A DNA stretch of 64,000 bases from Novosphingobium sp. EMRT-2. Lineage in GTDB: Bacteria; Pseudomonadota; Alphaproteobacteria; Sphingomonadales; Sphingomonadaceae. The stretch spans positions 124,001-188,000 of the forward strand of contig NZ_CP039695.1 of assembly GCF_005145025.1 (NCBI RefSeq), read 5' to 3'. How positions within the stretch are numbered: the first letter of the stretch is position 1; every line of letters starts with the position of its first letter. Both the position numbers and the translations under genes were made by a program. Shown piece after piece: positions 26,008-34,471 of this stretch. The notes under the pieces were generated by a model that was given only the letters and a program-made list of their open reading frames with translations, was not told the origin of the DNA and searched no databases.

Positions 26008-29000
26008 ATGGCGGATAGGACCGATTTGGCGGACGGCGTTGCGGCCGATGGCTCCGGGATGGGGAGCGAGGCCGGGAACGGCGTCGATACCCCGTCGCCG
26101 GCGCGCCGTCGCCGCTTGCGCCGCGCGGCGCTGGCGACGCTTGGGGTGATCGGCGTGGCCGGGGGCGGCCTGTGGCTCGCGCGCGAACGCATCGCCGACC
26201 GCCTGATCGCCAGCCAGCTGGCCCAGACCGGGCTGCCCGCGACCTACGAGATCGACACCATCGGCGGCCGCACGCAAGTGCTGCGCAACATCGTGATCGG
26301 CGATCCGCGCAAGCCGGACCTGACCGTCGAGCGAATGGAAGTGCGCATGGCCTATGGCCTCGGCGGCGCGCGCATCGGCGGGATCACGCTGATCCGCCCC
26401 CGGCTCTATGGCCGGCATCATGCCAACAAGCTGAGTTTCGGGGCGCTCGACAAGCTGTTGTTCGGTCCGTCCAGCGGCCAACCGTTTCGCCTGCCCGATT
26501 ATGATCTGAAAGTGGTGGACGCGCGCGGCCTGATCGACAGCGACTATGGCCGGCTGGCGTTCAAGGCCGATGGCGCGGGTGCGCTGCGCGACGGGTTCGC
26601 CGGATCGATCGCGGCGCTTGTGCCCGAAGCGCATGTCGGCGGCTGCGCGCTGGGACGGGCGAGCCTTTACGGGCGCGTGGCGATCGAGGGTGAGCGTCCG
26701 CGCTTCTCGGGTCCGTTGCGGTTGGTCAGCGCGCGGTGCGTGGAGCAGGGCATGGCCCTGGGCGCGGCCACGGTGCAGGTCGACGCGCGGGCGGATCGCG
26801 ATTTCGCGGGGGCGACCGTGCAGGCCAAGCTGCGCAGCGGCGCGCTGGCCCTGCCATCGGCGCGGGCCGATGCACTGACCTTCGATGCGGCGATGGCCTA
26901 TCGCAACGGAATGCTGTCCGGGCGGCTGGTGGGCAATGCGGGCGGGGTTCACGCTCCGGGCGCGACCGTCGCGCTGCTCGGGCTGGACGGGCTGGTGCGC
27001 ACGCGCGACGGTTTCCGTACTGTCGAGTTCCGCGGCAATGTGGACGGGCAGGGGTTGCGGCAGGGGCCGGCGCTCGACACCGGTCTTGCTTCGGCCGAGG
27101 CAGCGTCCAACGGCACGCTGATCGCACCGATGGTGGCGCAGGTGCGGCAGGCCCTGCGACGCGAGGAGCGCGGCAGCCGCATCGCCGGGCAACTTCACTA
27201 TCGGCAGGACGGCGACCGCTGGTCGTTCGTGGTGCCCGAAGCGCGGTTGCGCGGGGGCAGTGGCGCTTCGCTGCTGGAACTCTCGCGCTTTCAGGTCACC
27301 GGCGAACCGCAAGGGTTGCCGCGCATCGCCGGGAACTTCGTCACCGGTGGCGTGGGATTACCGCGGATCGAGGGCGTGATGGAGCGCGGCGCAGCCGGCG
27401 GCGCGCTGTTCCGCCTGACGATGGCCGAATACCACGCGGGCGGCGGCACGCTGGCCATTCCGCAGATGTCACTGGCGCAGGTTTCCGATGGTTCGCTGGG
27501 CTTTTCGGGCACGGCCCGGCTTTCCGGCGCGATACCGGGCGGATCGGCCCGCAATCTGGAACTGCCGGTGCAGGGCGCCTTTTCGGCCCGGGGCGAACTG
27601 GCACTCTATCGCCATTGCATCACCCCGCGTTTCGACGGGCTGACGCTGGGCGACATGGTGCTGGACGGCCGCGCGATAACCGTCTGCCCGCAGTCCGGCG
27701 GCGCAATCGTGCGCAACGGGGCCGGTGGCTTGCGCGTTGCGCTGGGCGTGCCCGCGCTCGCCCTGACCGGCAGGCTGGGCGAAACGCCGCTGCGCATCCA
27801 GTCGGGGCCGGTCGGCTTCGCCTGGCCGGGAACGGTGACGGCGCGCGCGTTCGATGTCGCGCTGGGGCCGCCGGAAGAAGCGACGCGCTTCCATCTAGCC
27901 GACCTGACGGCCCGGGCGGGCAAGGACTTCGCCGGCACGTTCGGCGGCGTGGACGCGCGGCTGGCGGCGGTGCCGATGGACCTGACCAACGCGGCAGGCG
28001 ATTGGCGCTATGCCGACGGGACGCTGACGCTCTCGGGCGCGCGCTTCGACCTGACCGATCGCCTGAGGCCGACCCGCTTCGAGCGGATGGTGGCCCGCGA
28101 CGCGACGATGACGCTGCACGACAACCGGATCGACGCGGACGCGGTGCTGCGCGAGCCCAAGTCAGACCGTACGGTGACGCGCGCGGTGATTCGCCACGAT
28201 CTGTCCGACGGTTCAGGCCATGCCGACCTGCTGGTCGATGGCCTGCGCTTCGACAAGGCGATGCAGCCCGATGCGCTGACGCGGATGGCGCTGGGCGTGA
28301 TCGCCAATGTCGAAGGCACGGTCACCGGCAAGGGCCGGATCGACTGGAACGCGCGCGGCGTGACCAGTTCCGGACGGTTCTCTACCACCGGGCTGGATCT
28401 GGCCGCCGCCTTCGGACCCGCGCGCGGGCTGGCGGGGACGGTCGAGTTCACCGACCTGCTCAACATGGTCACCGCGCCCAACCAGACCTTGCGGGTGGCC
28501 GCGATCAACCCGGGCATCGAGGTGAACGACGGCGTGGTCGTCTTCGCGATGGAGCCGGGGCAGGTGCTGAAGCTTCACAGCGCAACCTGGCCGTTCCTGG
28601 GCGGCAAGCTGAGCCTTGAACCCACCGTGATGCGCGTGGGCGTGGCCGAGACGCGGCGCTACACGCTGGTGATCGAAGGGCTGGACGCGGCGAAGTTCCT
28701 TGAACGCATGGAACTGGGCAACCTGGCCGCCACCGGAACCTTCGACGGGCGGATGCCGCTGGTGTTCGACGACAACGGCGGGCGCATCGAAGCGGGCAAT
28801 CTGGTTTCGCGCGCGCCGGGGGGCAATGTTTCCTATGTCGGCGCGCTGACCTACAAGGACTTGTCGGCGATGGGCAACTTCGCGTTCGAGGCGCTGAAGT
28901 CCATCGACTACAAGACCATGACGATCGGGATGCGGGGCGATCTCGCGGGCGAAATCGTCACCAACGTGCGCTTCGGCGGCGTCAAGCAGGGCCTCGGCAC

Positions 29001-29277
29001 GCGCCAGAACTTCCTGACGCGACAGGTTGCCGGCCTGCCGATCCAGTTCAACGTCAACATTCGCGCGCCGTTCTATCGGCTCGTCACCTCGGCCAAGTCG
29101 CTCTACGATCCCACCTATGTCCAGGACCCGCGCACGCTGGGGCTGGTCGATGCGCAGGGCAGGGCGGTGCGGCGGCTTACCAACAACGCCGGAACCGGCG
29201 GCACCGGCTCCGGCACCATCGGGCCGGCCGTATCCGGCACCGGCATTCAGCGTCCAGAAAGCGGGAACCTGCCATGA
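26008..29277 (+). CDS. ydbH: YdbH-like AsmA-superfamily intermembrane lipid transport protein
   Basis: Very long protein of 1089 residues. After a hydrophilic, Arg-rich start, one transmembrane helix lies at about 42-58 (ALATLGVIGVAGGGLWLA). The rest is almost wholly short beta-strands, typical of the AsmA/TamB/YdbH family that builds a hydrophobic groove across the periplasm. The C-terminal DUF748/YdbH region includes FLERMELGNLAATGTFDGRMP and GGVKQGLGTRQNFLTRQ. In E. coli YdbH works with the lipoprotein YnbE as one of three partly redundant bridges moving phospholipid to the outer membrane. ATG 26008 has AAGGGG just before it. The gene overlaps ynbE by four bases and ydbL follows, so the whole set is present as an operon. 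Confidence 0.9.
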   Translation: MADRTDLADGVAADGSGMGSEAGNGVDTPSPARRRRLRRAALATLGVIGVAGGGLWLARERIADRLIASQLAQTGLPATYEIDTIGGRTQVLRNIVIGDPRKPDLTVERMEVRMAYGLGGARIGGITLIRPRLYGRHHANKLSFGALDKLLFGPSSGQPFRLPDYDLKVVDARGLIDSDYGRLAFKADGAGALRDGFAGSIAALVPEAHVGGCALGRASLYGRVAIEGERPRFSGPLRLVSARCVEQGMALGAATVQVDARADRDFAGATVQAKLRSGALALPSARADALTFDAAMAYRNGMLSGRLVGNAGGVHAPGATVALLGLDGLVRTRDGFRTVEFRGNVDGQGLRQGPALDTGLASAEAASNGTLIAPMVAQVRQALRREERGSRIAGQLHYRQDGDRWSFVVPEARLRGGSGASLLELSRFQVTGEPQGLPRIAGNFVTGGVGLPRIEGVMERGAAGGALFRLTMAEYHAGGGTLAIPQMSLAQVSDGSLGFSGTARLSGAIPGGSARNLELPVQGAFSARGELALYRHCITPRFDGLTLGDMVLDGRAITVCPQSGGAIVRNGAGGLRVALGVPALALTGRLGETPLRIQSGPVGFAWPGTVTARAFDVALGPPEEATRFHLADLTARAGKDFAGTFGGVDARLAAVPMDLTNAAGDWRYADGTLTLSGARFDLTDRLRPTRFERMVARDATMTLHDNRIDADAVLREPKSDRTVTRAVIRHDLSDGSGHADLLVDGLRFDKAMQPDALTRMALGVIANVEGTVTGKGRIDWNARGVTSSGRFSTTGLDLAAAFGPARGLAGTVEFTDLLNMVTAPNQTLRVAAINPGIEVNDGVVVFAMEPGQVLKLHSATWPFLGGKLSLEPTVMRVGVAETRRYTLVIEGLDAAKFLERMELGNLAATGTFDGRMPLVFDDNGGRIEAGNLVSRAPGGNVSYVGALTYKDLSAMGNFAFEALKSIDYKTMTIGMRGDLAGEIVTNVRFGGVKQGLGTRQNFLTRQVAGLPIQFNVNIRAPFYRLVTSAKSLYDPTYVQDPRTLGLVDAQGRAVRRLTNNAGTGGTGSGTIGPAVSGTGIQRPESGNLP

Positions 29278-29555
29278 GAAGCTCCGAATTGACCCTGCCT
29301 GCGGGCTCTGCGAAACGTTCGTCCATGGATGAACGGATCAACGGGATCGGGGGCAGGATCGGGCAGCGCCTTCTGCGGGTGCTGCCGCTGGTGGGAGCAA
29401 CGGTGATGACGGCACTGCTGTCGGGCTGCATTTCGGTGAAGGCGCCGGACAAACCCATCGTCATCGAGCTGAACATCAACATCAAGCAGGAAGTCGTGTA
29501 CAAGCTTGCGGCCGACGCGGGCAGCACGATCGAGAAGAACCCGGAGATTTTCTGA
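29274..29555 (+). CDS. ynbE: YnbE-like outer-membrane lipoprotein
   Basis: Small lipoprotein of 93 residues. The lipobox LLSGC places the lipidated cysteine at residue 52, so the leader is unusually long; a start at the internal Met18 would give a normal-length leader. The mature piece is about 42 residues and holds APDKPIVIELNINIKQEVVYKL, matching the short beta-rich tail of E. coli YnbE. YnbE is proposed to add strands to the end of YdbH and anchor it at the outer membrane. ATG 29274 overlaps the ydbH stop (ATGA), which favours the long form; the internal start cannot be ruled out. Confidence 0.88.
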   Translation: MRSSELTLPAGSAKRSSMDERINGIGGRIGQRLLRVLPLVGATVMTALLSGCISVKAPDKPIVIELNINIKQEVVYKLAADAGSTIEKNPEIF

Positions 29556-29557
29556 CC

Positions 29558-29965
29558 ATGGCCCGCACAATCGCAACCCGTTTCCGCACGATTTCGCTCG
29601 GCGCGGTCCTCGCAGGCGCGGCACTGGCTGCCGCTCTGCCCGGCGCGGCCTTTGCCCAGCGCGATCCCGCCTATGCAGCGGCCCGCGCCGCCGGGCAGGT
29701 GGGCGAGAAGGCCGATGGCTATCTCGGCTATGTCACCACGCCCAGCCCGGCGCTGCGGGCGGTGATCGAAGACATCAACATCAAGCGCAAGGCGGTCTAT
29801 GCCGACAAGGCCAAGGCCAAGGGCGCGACGGTGGAAGAATACGCGCTGACCTCCGGCTGCCTGCTGGTGGCGCAAACCTCGCCTGGCGAAAAGTACCAGG
29901 CGCCGGACGGAAGCTGGCAGACGCGCACTGGCGCGCCGCCGATCCGCGATCCCCGCTGTCCCTGA
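29558..29965 (+). CDS. ydbL: YdbL family (DUF1318) periplasmic protein
   Basis: Exported protein of 135 residues with a signal peptide ending at AAFAQ near residue 34. The mature domain is the DUF1318 fold: ARAAGQVGEKADGYLGYV, VIEDINIKRKAVYADKAKAKG (in part), and VEEYALTSGCLL. In E. coli YdbL modulates the YdbH-YnbE bridge. It begins two bases after the ynbE stop, completing a compact ydbH-ynbE-ydbL operon. Confidence 0.9.
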   Translation: MARTIATRFRTISLGAVLAGAALAAALPGAAFAQRDPAYAAARAAGQVGEKADGYLGYVTTPSPALRAVIEDINIKRKAVYADKAKAKGATVEEYALTSGCLLVAQTSPGEKYQAPDGSWQTRTGAPPIRDPRCP

Positions 29966-30060
29966 TTCCGGCTCGCTGAAAGAGAACGCGGATTTCCGCT
30001 CCGTGCGGTGGCCCCGTGCAACCGTATGCATAGACCTTGGTCAGAGCGGTTGCGGGGCGG

Positions 30061-30089
30061 TTGACTCGCGTATGCCCCCCGCCTAAGGG
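30061..30089 (+). promoter_or_regulatory. Candidate promoter of the F0 ATP synthase operon
   Basis: TTGACT at 30061-30066 is followed after exactly 17 bases by TAAGGG at 30084-30089. Near-consensus -35, ideal spacing, and position about 70 bases before the atpI start make this the best promoter candidate in the window for a highly expressed operon. Confidence 0.6.
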
Positions 30090-30162
30090 GACGGCGCCCT
30101 CGGCGGGGAGCCGTTGCGCACGTCACGCTTTCGTGCTGGGAATGCCCAGTTGGGAGAATGGC

Positions 30163-30480
30163 ATGAGCGACGAGCAAACCGGGATGGAGCCTGTCGGCGA
30201 GGATGCGCGGATCGATACGCTTGAACAGCGGCTGAAAGCTGCTCGCAAGCGGGAGGACGAGCGTATCGCGAAGCCGGCGCCCGAAGAATCCAACGCGAGC
30301 TATCGCGAAGGGAACCGGGTGCTGGCGGAACTCATCGGCGGGCTTGCGGGGGGCGCGTTTCTGGGGTGGGTCATCGACCAGTTTGCGGGAACGTCGCCCT
30401 GGGGCCTGTTGGTGATGTTGTTCGTGGGCGTGGGTGTCGCCTTCCGCAATATCATCAGGATTTCGAGCCGGCGTCCCTGA
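30163..30480 (+). CDS. atpI: ATP synthase assembly protein I (AtpI/AtpZ family)
   Basis: Membrane protein of 105 residues. A charged N-terminal half (RIDTLEQRLKAARKREDERI) is followed by two helices (VLAELIGGLAGGAFLGWVID and LLVMLFVGVGVAFRNIIRI, each cited in part). AtpI assists c-ring assembly and possibly Mg2+ supply. GGGAGA lies nine bases before ATG 30163; an upstream in-frame start at 30037 runs through the promoter region and is rejected. First gene of the atpI-atpB-atpE-b'-b operon. Confidence 0.9.
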   Translation: MSDEQTGMEPVGEDARIDTLEQRLKAARKREDERIAKPAPEESNASYREGNRVLAELIGGLAGGAFLGWVIDQFAGTSPWGLLVMLFVGVGVAFRNIIRISSRRP

Positions 30481-30523
30481 CAAGGGGCGCTGTTGTTATA
30501 TGCGATGAGACGGGGTTAAGCGC

Positions 30524-31306
30524 GTGGCCGAAGGCAAGGTCGATCCGGTTCACCAGTTCACTATCGAGCCGCTTTTCGGCACCGATCACTGGAGCATCGC
30601 GGGTTACAACATCGCTTTCACCAATTCGGCGCTGTGGATGGCGATCACGGCCATCGTGCTGCTGGTGTTCGTTGGCGGTGGCGCCAAGCGCCAGCTCGTT
30701 CCGGGCCGCTGGCAGATGGCGGTGGAAGGGCTGACCGGCTTCGTCGACAACCTGCTGAAGTCCAATATTGGCCCCGCCGGCCGCAAGTATCTGCCCTACG
30801 TCTTCTCGCTGTTCACCTTCATCCTGTTCGCCAACCTGCTGGGCCTGCTGCCGCTGGCGCTGGTCGGCCTGCACCCGTTCACCGCCACCAGCCACTTCAC
30901 GGTGACGGGCGTCCTGGCGATCCTGAGCTTCTCGATCGTGCTGATCGTCGGCTTCGCCAAGCATGGTCTGCACTTCTTCTCTCTGTTCGTGCCGCACGGT
31001 ACGCCGGTCCTGATGATCCCGATCATTTTCCCGATCGAGCTGATCTCGTTCATGGTGCGTCCGTTCTCGCTCGGCCTGCGTCTCTTCGTCGCGATGATGG
31101 CCGGGCACGTGCTGCTCGAAGTGCTGTCGGGCTTCGTCATTTCGGGCACCAACGCCGGTGCGCTGACCTTCGGCATCGCCGCGCTGCCCAGCTTCCTGCT
31201 GATGATCGGCATCTGCGCTCTGGAACTGCTGGTCGCGGGCATCCAGGCTTATGTGTTTGCCCTGCTGACCTGCGTTTATCTGAACGACGCGGAAAACCTG
31301 CACTGA
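30524..31306 (+). CDS. atpB: F0F1 ATP synthase subunit a
   Basis: Proton-channel subunit of 260 residues with five to six membrane helices. The essential arginine is in SLGLRLFVAMMAGH near residue 185, and the C-terminal helix has GICALELLVAGIQAYVFALL. The GTG start at 30524 gives MAEGKVDPVHQF, which is the usual alphaproteobacterial beginning. It lies 43 bases after atpI and 96 bases before atpE. Confidence 0.96.
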   Translation: MAEGKVDPVHQFTIEPLFGTDHWSIAGYNIAFTNSALWMAITAIVLLVFVGGGAKRQLVPGRWQMAVEGLTGFVDNLLKSNIGPAGRKYLPYVFSLFTFILFANLLGLLPLALVGLHPFTATSHFTVTGVLAILSFSIVLIVGFAKHGLHFFSLFVPHGTPVLMIPIIFPIELISFMVRPFSLGLRLFVAMMAGHVLLEVLSGFVISGTNAGALTFGIAALPSFLLMIGICALELLVAGIQAYVFALLTCVYLNDAENLH

Positions 31307-31322
31307 GTTTCGAAGTTTCGTG

Positions 31323-31345
31323 CCGGGCCTTTGCCCGGTTGTTTT
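31323..31345 (+). terminator. Terminator-like hairpin between atpB and atpE
   Basis: CCGGGC at 31323-31328 pairs with GCCCGG at 31333-31338 around CTTT, followed by TTGTTTT at 31339-31345. It has the form of a short intrinsic terminator inside an operon, so it is probably partial (attenuating) or a processing or stability element rather than a true end. Confidence 0.55.
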
Positions 31346-31402
31346 GCCGAATATTTTAGGCGCAACTTTTCCACTACGGATCTGAAAGAGGGAGTTTTTA
31401 TC

Positions 31403-31630
31403 ATGGACGCACAGAGCGCGAAGCTTCTCGGCGCTGGTCTTGCCGCCATCGGTGCGGGCCTTGCCTCGCTGGGCGTGGGCAACGTCTTCGCCAAGTTCCT
31501 CGAAGGCGCGCTGCGCAACCCCGGCGCCGCTGACGGCCAGCAGGGCCGCCTGTTCATCGGCTTCGCCGCCGCGGAACTTCTCGGCCTGCTTTCGTTCGTC
31601 GTTGCCATGATCCTGATCTTCGTCGCCTGA
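31403..31630 (+). CDS. atpE: F0F1 ATP synthase subunit c
   Basis: c-ring proteolipid of 75 residues forming two helices with the polar loop ALRNPGAADGQQGRLF. The proton-binding carboxylate is the glutamate in FAAAELLGLLSFVV near residue 57. Residues that mark Na+-binding rings are not obvious, so H+ coupling is expected. AGAGGGAG stands about ten bases before ATG 31403. Hairpins flank the gene on both sides, which could raise its expression above that of its neighbours, as the ring needs many copies. Confidence 0.96.
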   Translation: MDAQSAKLLGAGLAAIGAGLASLGVGNVFAKFLEGALRNPGAADGQQGRLFIGFAAAELLGLLSFVVAMILIFVA

Positions 31631-31669
31631 TCGCGGCGACGTCAGTCATAACGAACGAATGTTGATGGA

Positions 31670-31693
31670 ACGACCGGGGTTCGCCCCGGTCGT
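31670..31693 (+). other. RNA hairpin with UUCG tetraloop after atpE
   Basis: ACGACCGGGG at 31670-31679 pairs perfectly with CCCCGGTCGT at 31684-31693 around TTCG. UUCG closed by a G-T/G-C rich stem is an exceptionally stable loop. No T-tract follows, so it is unlikely to terminate. It probably protects the 3' end of atpE-containing transcripts from exonucleases or slows polymerase before the b' gene. Confidence 0.65.
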
Positions 31694-31712
31694 ATGATGC
31701 GCGGACCGACCG

Positions 31713-32207
31713 ATGCCTCAAATCGCACAGCTTGCCACCACCTATGCCAGCCAGGTCTTCTGGCTGCTGGTGTTCTTCGGCCTGATCTTCTTCGTCATCG
31801 GCCGCGGCATGGTGCCCAAGGTCATGGCGACCGTCGACCAGCGCGACAAGCAGATCGCCGATGACCTTTCCGCCGCCGAGGCTGCAAGGGCTGCCGCCGA
31901 CGCCGAGGAAGAGGCGTGGCGCGTGCAGGAAAACAAGCAGCGCGCCGAAGCGCAGGCGCTGATCGCTAAGGCCAAGGCCGAAGCCGCCAGCTCCACGCAG
32001 GCCAGCCTCGATGTCGCTTCCGGCAAGATCGAGCAGACGGTTTCGGCCGCCGAAGCCCGCATCGCCACCGCGCGCGACGCTGCGCTGACCGAGATCGAAG
32101 GCGTTGCCGCATCGGCCGCGCAAGACATCGTCAGCCGCCTTGCCGGCCTTTCGGTTTCGGCCGAACAGGCGCAGGGCGCGGTGAAGGGAGTGCTGGCCAA
32201 TGGCTAA
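31713..32207 (+). CDS. atpF2: F0F1 ATP synthase subunit b' (second b-type subunit)
   Basis: Stator subunit of 164 residues: one N-terminal membrane helix (VFWLLVFFGLIFFVIGRGMVP, about 15-35) and a long Ala/Glu-rich coiled coil. With the following gene it forms the b/b' heterodimer used by photosynthetic and many alphaproteobacterial ATP synthases to hold F1 static. It overlaps the b gene by eight bases. The b' assignment rests on gene order and its shorter N-terminus. Confidence 0.92.
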   Translation: MPQIAQLATTYASQVFWLLVFFGLIFFVIGRGMVPKVMATVDQRDKQIADDLSAAEAARAAADAEEEAWRVQENKQRAEAQALIAKAKAEAASSTQASLDVASGKIEQTVSAAEARIATARDAALTEIEGVAASAAQDIVSRLAGLSVSAEQAQGAVKGVLANG

Positions 32208-32766
32208 TGCAGAAGCCGCGCACGGCGAACTGACTGCCGGCGTCGAACAGCCGCATGGCGAGGCGCATGGCGAAGAGCCGACCGTTGCCGGACTGGGTGC
32301 GGGCTGGTTCGTGGCGCTGGCCATGTTCGTGTTCCTTCTCATCCTCGTGTGGAAGAAGGTGCCGGGCCTGATCGTTGGCGGTCTCGACAAGCAGATCATC
32401 GCCATCCGCAAGCAGCTCGACGAAGCCAAGGCGCTGCGCGCCGAAGCCGAAGCGCTGCGCGCCGAATATTCGGCCAAGATCGCCAACGCCGAAAAGGACG
32501 CGGCCTCCATGCTGGAGCATGCCCGTCATGAAGCAGCGGCGATCGTTGCCAAGGCGGAAGCCGATACGCGCGATGTCATCGCCCGGCGCGAGAAGATGGC
32601 GGCTGACAAGATCGCCGCCGCCGAACGCGCCGCGGTGGAGGATCTGCGCGCCAAGGCCGCTTCCGCCGCCGCCGCCGCCGCCGGCCAGCTCATCGCCGGC
32701 CATCATGGCGCGGACGCTGACAAGGCACTGGTGAACAGCGCGATCGCGGGACTTGCCACGCACTGA
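32200..32766 (+). CDS. atpF: F0F1 ATP synthase subunit b
   Basis: Stator subunit of 188 residues. A His/Glu/Ala-rich hydrophilic leader of about 30 residues precedes the membrane helix (GWFVALAMFVFLLILVWKKVP, in part) and the coiled coil (LRAEAEALRAEYSAKI). Last gene of the F0 operon; the F1 genes are not in this window, as normal for alphaproteobacteria where the two operons are apart. A perfect 15-bp terminator follows. Confidence 0.94.
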   Translation: MANAEAAHGELTAGVEQPHGEAHGEEPTVAGLGAGWFVALAMFVFLLILVWKKVPGLIVGGLDKQIIAIRKQLDEAKALRAEAEALRAEYSAKIANAEKDAASMLEHARHEAAAIVAKAEADTRDVIARREKMAADKIAAAERAAVEDLRAKAASAAAAAAGQLIAGHHGADADKALVNSAIAGLATH

Positions 32767-32796
32767 GAGCCCTGGCCATTCAAAGGCCTCGCTTGA

Positions 32797-32833
32797 AAAA
32801 GGCCCCTTCCGCGATCGGCGGAAGGGGCCTTTT
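32797..32833. terminator. Bidirectional terminator after the F0 operon
   Basis: AAAAGGCCCCTTCCG at 32797-32811 pairs perfectly with CGGAAGGGGCCTTTT at 32819-32833 around a 7-base loop. A-tract and T-tract flank a 15-bp stem, so it can work on both strands. It lies between atpF and the convergent P-loop protein gene. Confidence 0.85.
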
Positions 32834-32844
32834 CCGTTCAATGA

Positions 32845-33396
32845 TCATTTCCGGACGGGCCGCGTAAGGTTTTCCGTCTGGTAGAAGCGCGTGATCGCCG
32901 CGGGAGAACGCAGCGCGATCACCGGTCGGGACATTTCTTCCAGCATCGCGGCATAGCGTTTGCGGTTCGCAGGGGTGGTCACGGCAATGTGGTGGATCAT
33001 TTCCCATTTGATACTGTCTCGGCCGCCCTCCAGCGCCCCGATCCGTCCATCGCGCTGGAACAGCGTGCGCCGGAAGTAGCGCAGAAGGCTGGTGGTCGTC
33101 GGCACGTCCGGCAGGATAACGCCGGTTGCGCGGGCCAGCCTTTGCGGCATGCAGATCGAATAGTTGCCGTCCATGACCCAGCGTTCTTTCATGATTTCGC
33201 GATCATGCAGCGCCATGAATTCGTCGCGGGGGCGGGGGCACCAATCGGTGCCGGGAAGGTGGTAAAACGTATCCAGGTGAATCACGTCCAAGCCGAGCGC
33301 GGCTCCGATGGCGGCCGCAAGCGTGGACTTGCCACTGTTCGATGGTCCCAGAATACATATGCGCGGACCAAGGCTTTGCAGGCTGGGCAAGACCAC
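32845..33396 (-). CDS. P-loop nucleotide-binding protein (adenylate kinase / topology-modulation-like)
   Basis: Protein of 183 residues with a kinase-type P-loop GPSNSGKST near residue 18, followed by VIHLDTFYHLPGTDWCPRP. The pattern of LDxxxxxP and later WVMDGNYS resembles FlaR/topology-modulation and shikimate- or adenylate-kinase-like proteins. These are annotated as AAA or P-loop NTPases of unknown substrate. A basic lid-like segment (LLRYFRRTLFQRDGR) follows. It lies 15 bases downstream of the LacI-type regulator on the same strand and may be cotranscribed with it. Confidence 0.8.
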   Translation of the reverse strand: MVLPSLQSLGPRICILGPSNSGKSTLAAAIGAALGLDVIHLDTFYHLPGTDWCPRPRDEFMALHDREIMKERWVMDGNYSICMPQRLARATGVILPDVPTTTSLLRYFRRTLFQRDGRIGALEGGRDSIKWEMIHHIAVTTPANRKRYAAMLEEMSRPVIALRSPAAITRFYQTENLTRPVRK

Positions 33397-33411
33397 GGGC
33401 CTGCTCCGATC

Positions 33412-34443
33412 TCAGGCCCGCGTCGAACCGCGCACGATCAGCCGCACCGGCACGCGCCGGGCGGAGCCTTCCTCGCCATTGATCATCGCCAGCAGGCGAT
33501 CGACCAGCAGCGTGCCGGCGGTCTGGAAATCGGGTTCGATCGTGGTGAGCGGGGGTGAGGACCAGGCGCCGGCACGGATGCCGTCGAACCCCACCACGCC
33601 CACGTCTTCGGGCACACACACGCCGCGCGCGGTCAGTTCCTTGAGCGCGCCCAGCGCCATCTCGTCGCACACTGCGAAGATGCCGTCGAACGCCGCGCCG
33701 GATTCGACCAGCCGGGCGGCGGCGCGGCGGCCCTGTTCCTCGCGCGGGAGGCCGCTTTCGATATGTTCGAGGCGCGGTTCCAGCCCGGCATTGTCCATCG
33801 CCTCGGCATAGCCTTCGTAGCGTTCGATGAACTGCCGCTGCGGCGAGGTAAGCGAACCGATGCAGACGATGCGGGTATAATCGCGCACCAGCATGTGGCG
33901 CGTCGCCAGCGTGGCGCCCGAAAGGTTATCGCTGCGCACCCATGCGAAATCATCGCGCGGCGCGCCCCAGCAGACCCAGTGCGTTCCTTCCGGCAGCTGG
34001 CCGAAATAATCCCACGCGGCGGCGTTGGAGGTGGTGCCGATCACAATCAGGCCATCCGCCTTGCGCCGTTCCTGATAGTGGCCCCAGAAGTTGTCCGGCC
34101 CGTCCTGGAAGGACACCAGCACTTCATAGCCGCGCGCCGAAGCGGCGGCGCAGGCGCTGCCCAGCAGCGAATAGTAGAATGGATTGATGTCCTTCCGGTC
34201 CTGCCCCGGTCGGCAGATCAGCACGATCGCCAGCGTCCCCGTGCGGCCCCGGCGCAGGCGCGCGGCGTTCTCGTCCACCTGGTAGTTCAGCTTGCGCGCG
34301 GCTTCGGCCACGCGCAGCCGCGTCGGTTCGCTGATCGAGGGATCGCCCGCCAGCGCGCGGCTGACCGTGGACTGGCTGACCCCGGCCGCTTCGGCGACGT
34401 CGAAGGACGTGACGCGCGGCGGACGTTTCGCGGTTCCGGTCAT
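33412..34443 (-). CDS. LacI family transcriptional regulator
   Basis: Repressor-type regulator of 343 residues. The LacI helix-turn-helix is TSFDVAEAAGVSQSTVSRAL at about 12-31, followed by the hinge helix ENAARLRRGRTG. The periplasmic-binding-like effector domain runs to the end (NPFYYSLLGSACAAASARGYEV, GLIVIGTTSN, FAVCDEMALGALKEL, VGVVGFDGI). Effector and target are unknown; no sugar-use genes lie nearby. ATG 34443 has AGGGG about ten bases upstream. A long open frame upstream runs antisense-like through gloB and is rejected. It lies 28 bases after gloB in the same direction. Confidence 0.9.
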   Translation of the reverse strand: MTGTAKRPPRVTSFDVAEAAGVSQSTVSRALAGDPSISEPTRLRVAEAARKLNYQVDENAARLRRGRTGTLAIVLICRPGQDRKDINPFYYSLLGSACAAASARGYEVLVSFQDGPDNFWGHYQERRKADGLIVIGTTSNAAAWDYFGQLPEGTHWVCWGAPRDDFAWVRSDNLSGATLATRHMLVRDYTRIVCIGSLTSPQRQFIERYEGYAEAMDNAGLEPRLEHIESGLPREEQGRRAAARLVESGAAFDGIFAVCDEMALGALKELTARGVCVPEDVGVVGFDGIRAGAWSSPPLTTIEPDFQTAGTLLVDRLLAMINGEEGSARRVPVRLIVRGSTRA

Positions 34444-34471
34444 CGTCTGTATGCCCCTTGTCTGCCGTCCG

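Noticed and set aside
30163..32766. ATP synthase operon seemed truncated because F1 genes are missing
   Set aside because: Alphaproteobacteria normally keep F0 and F1 genes in separate operons, and the set atpI-atpB-atpE-b'-b here is complete with a promoter and a terminator.
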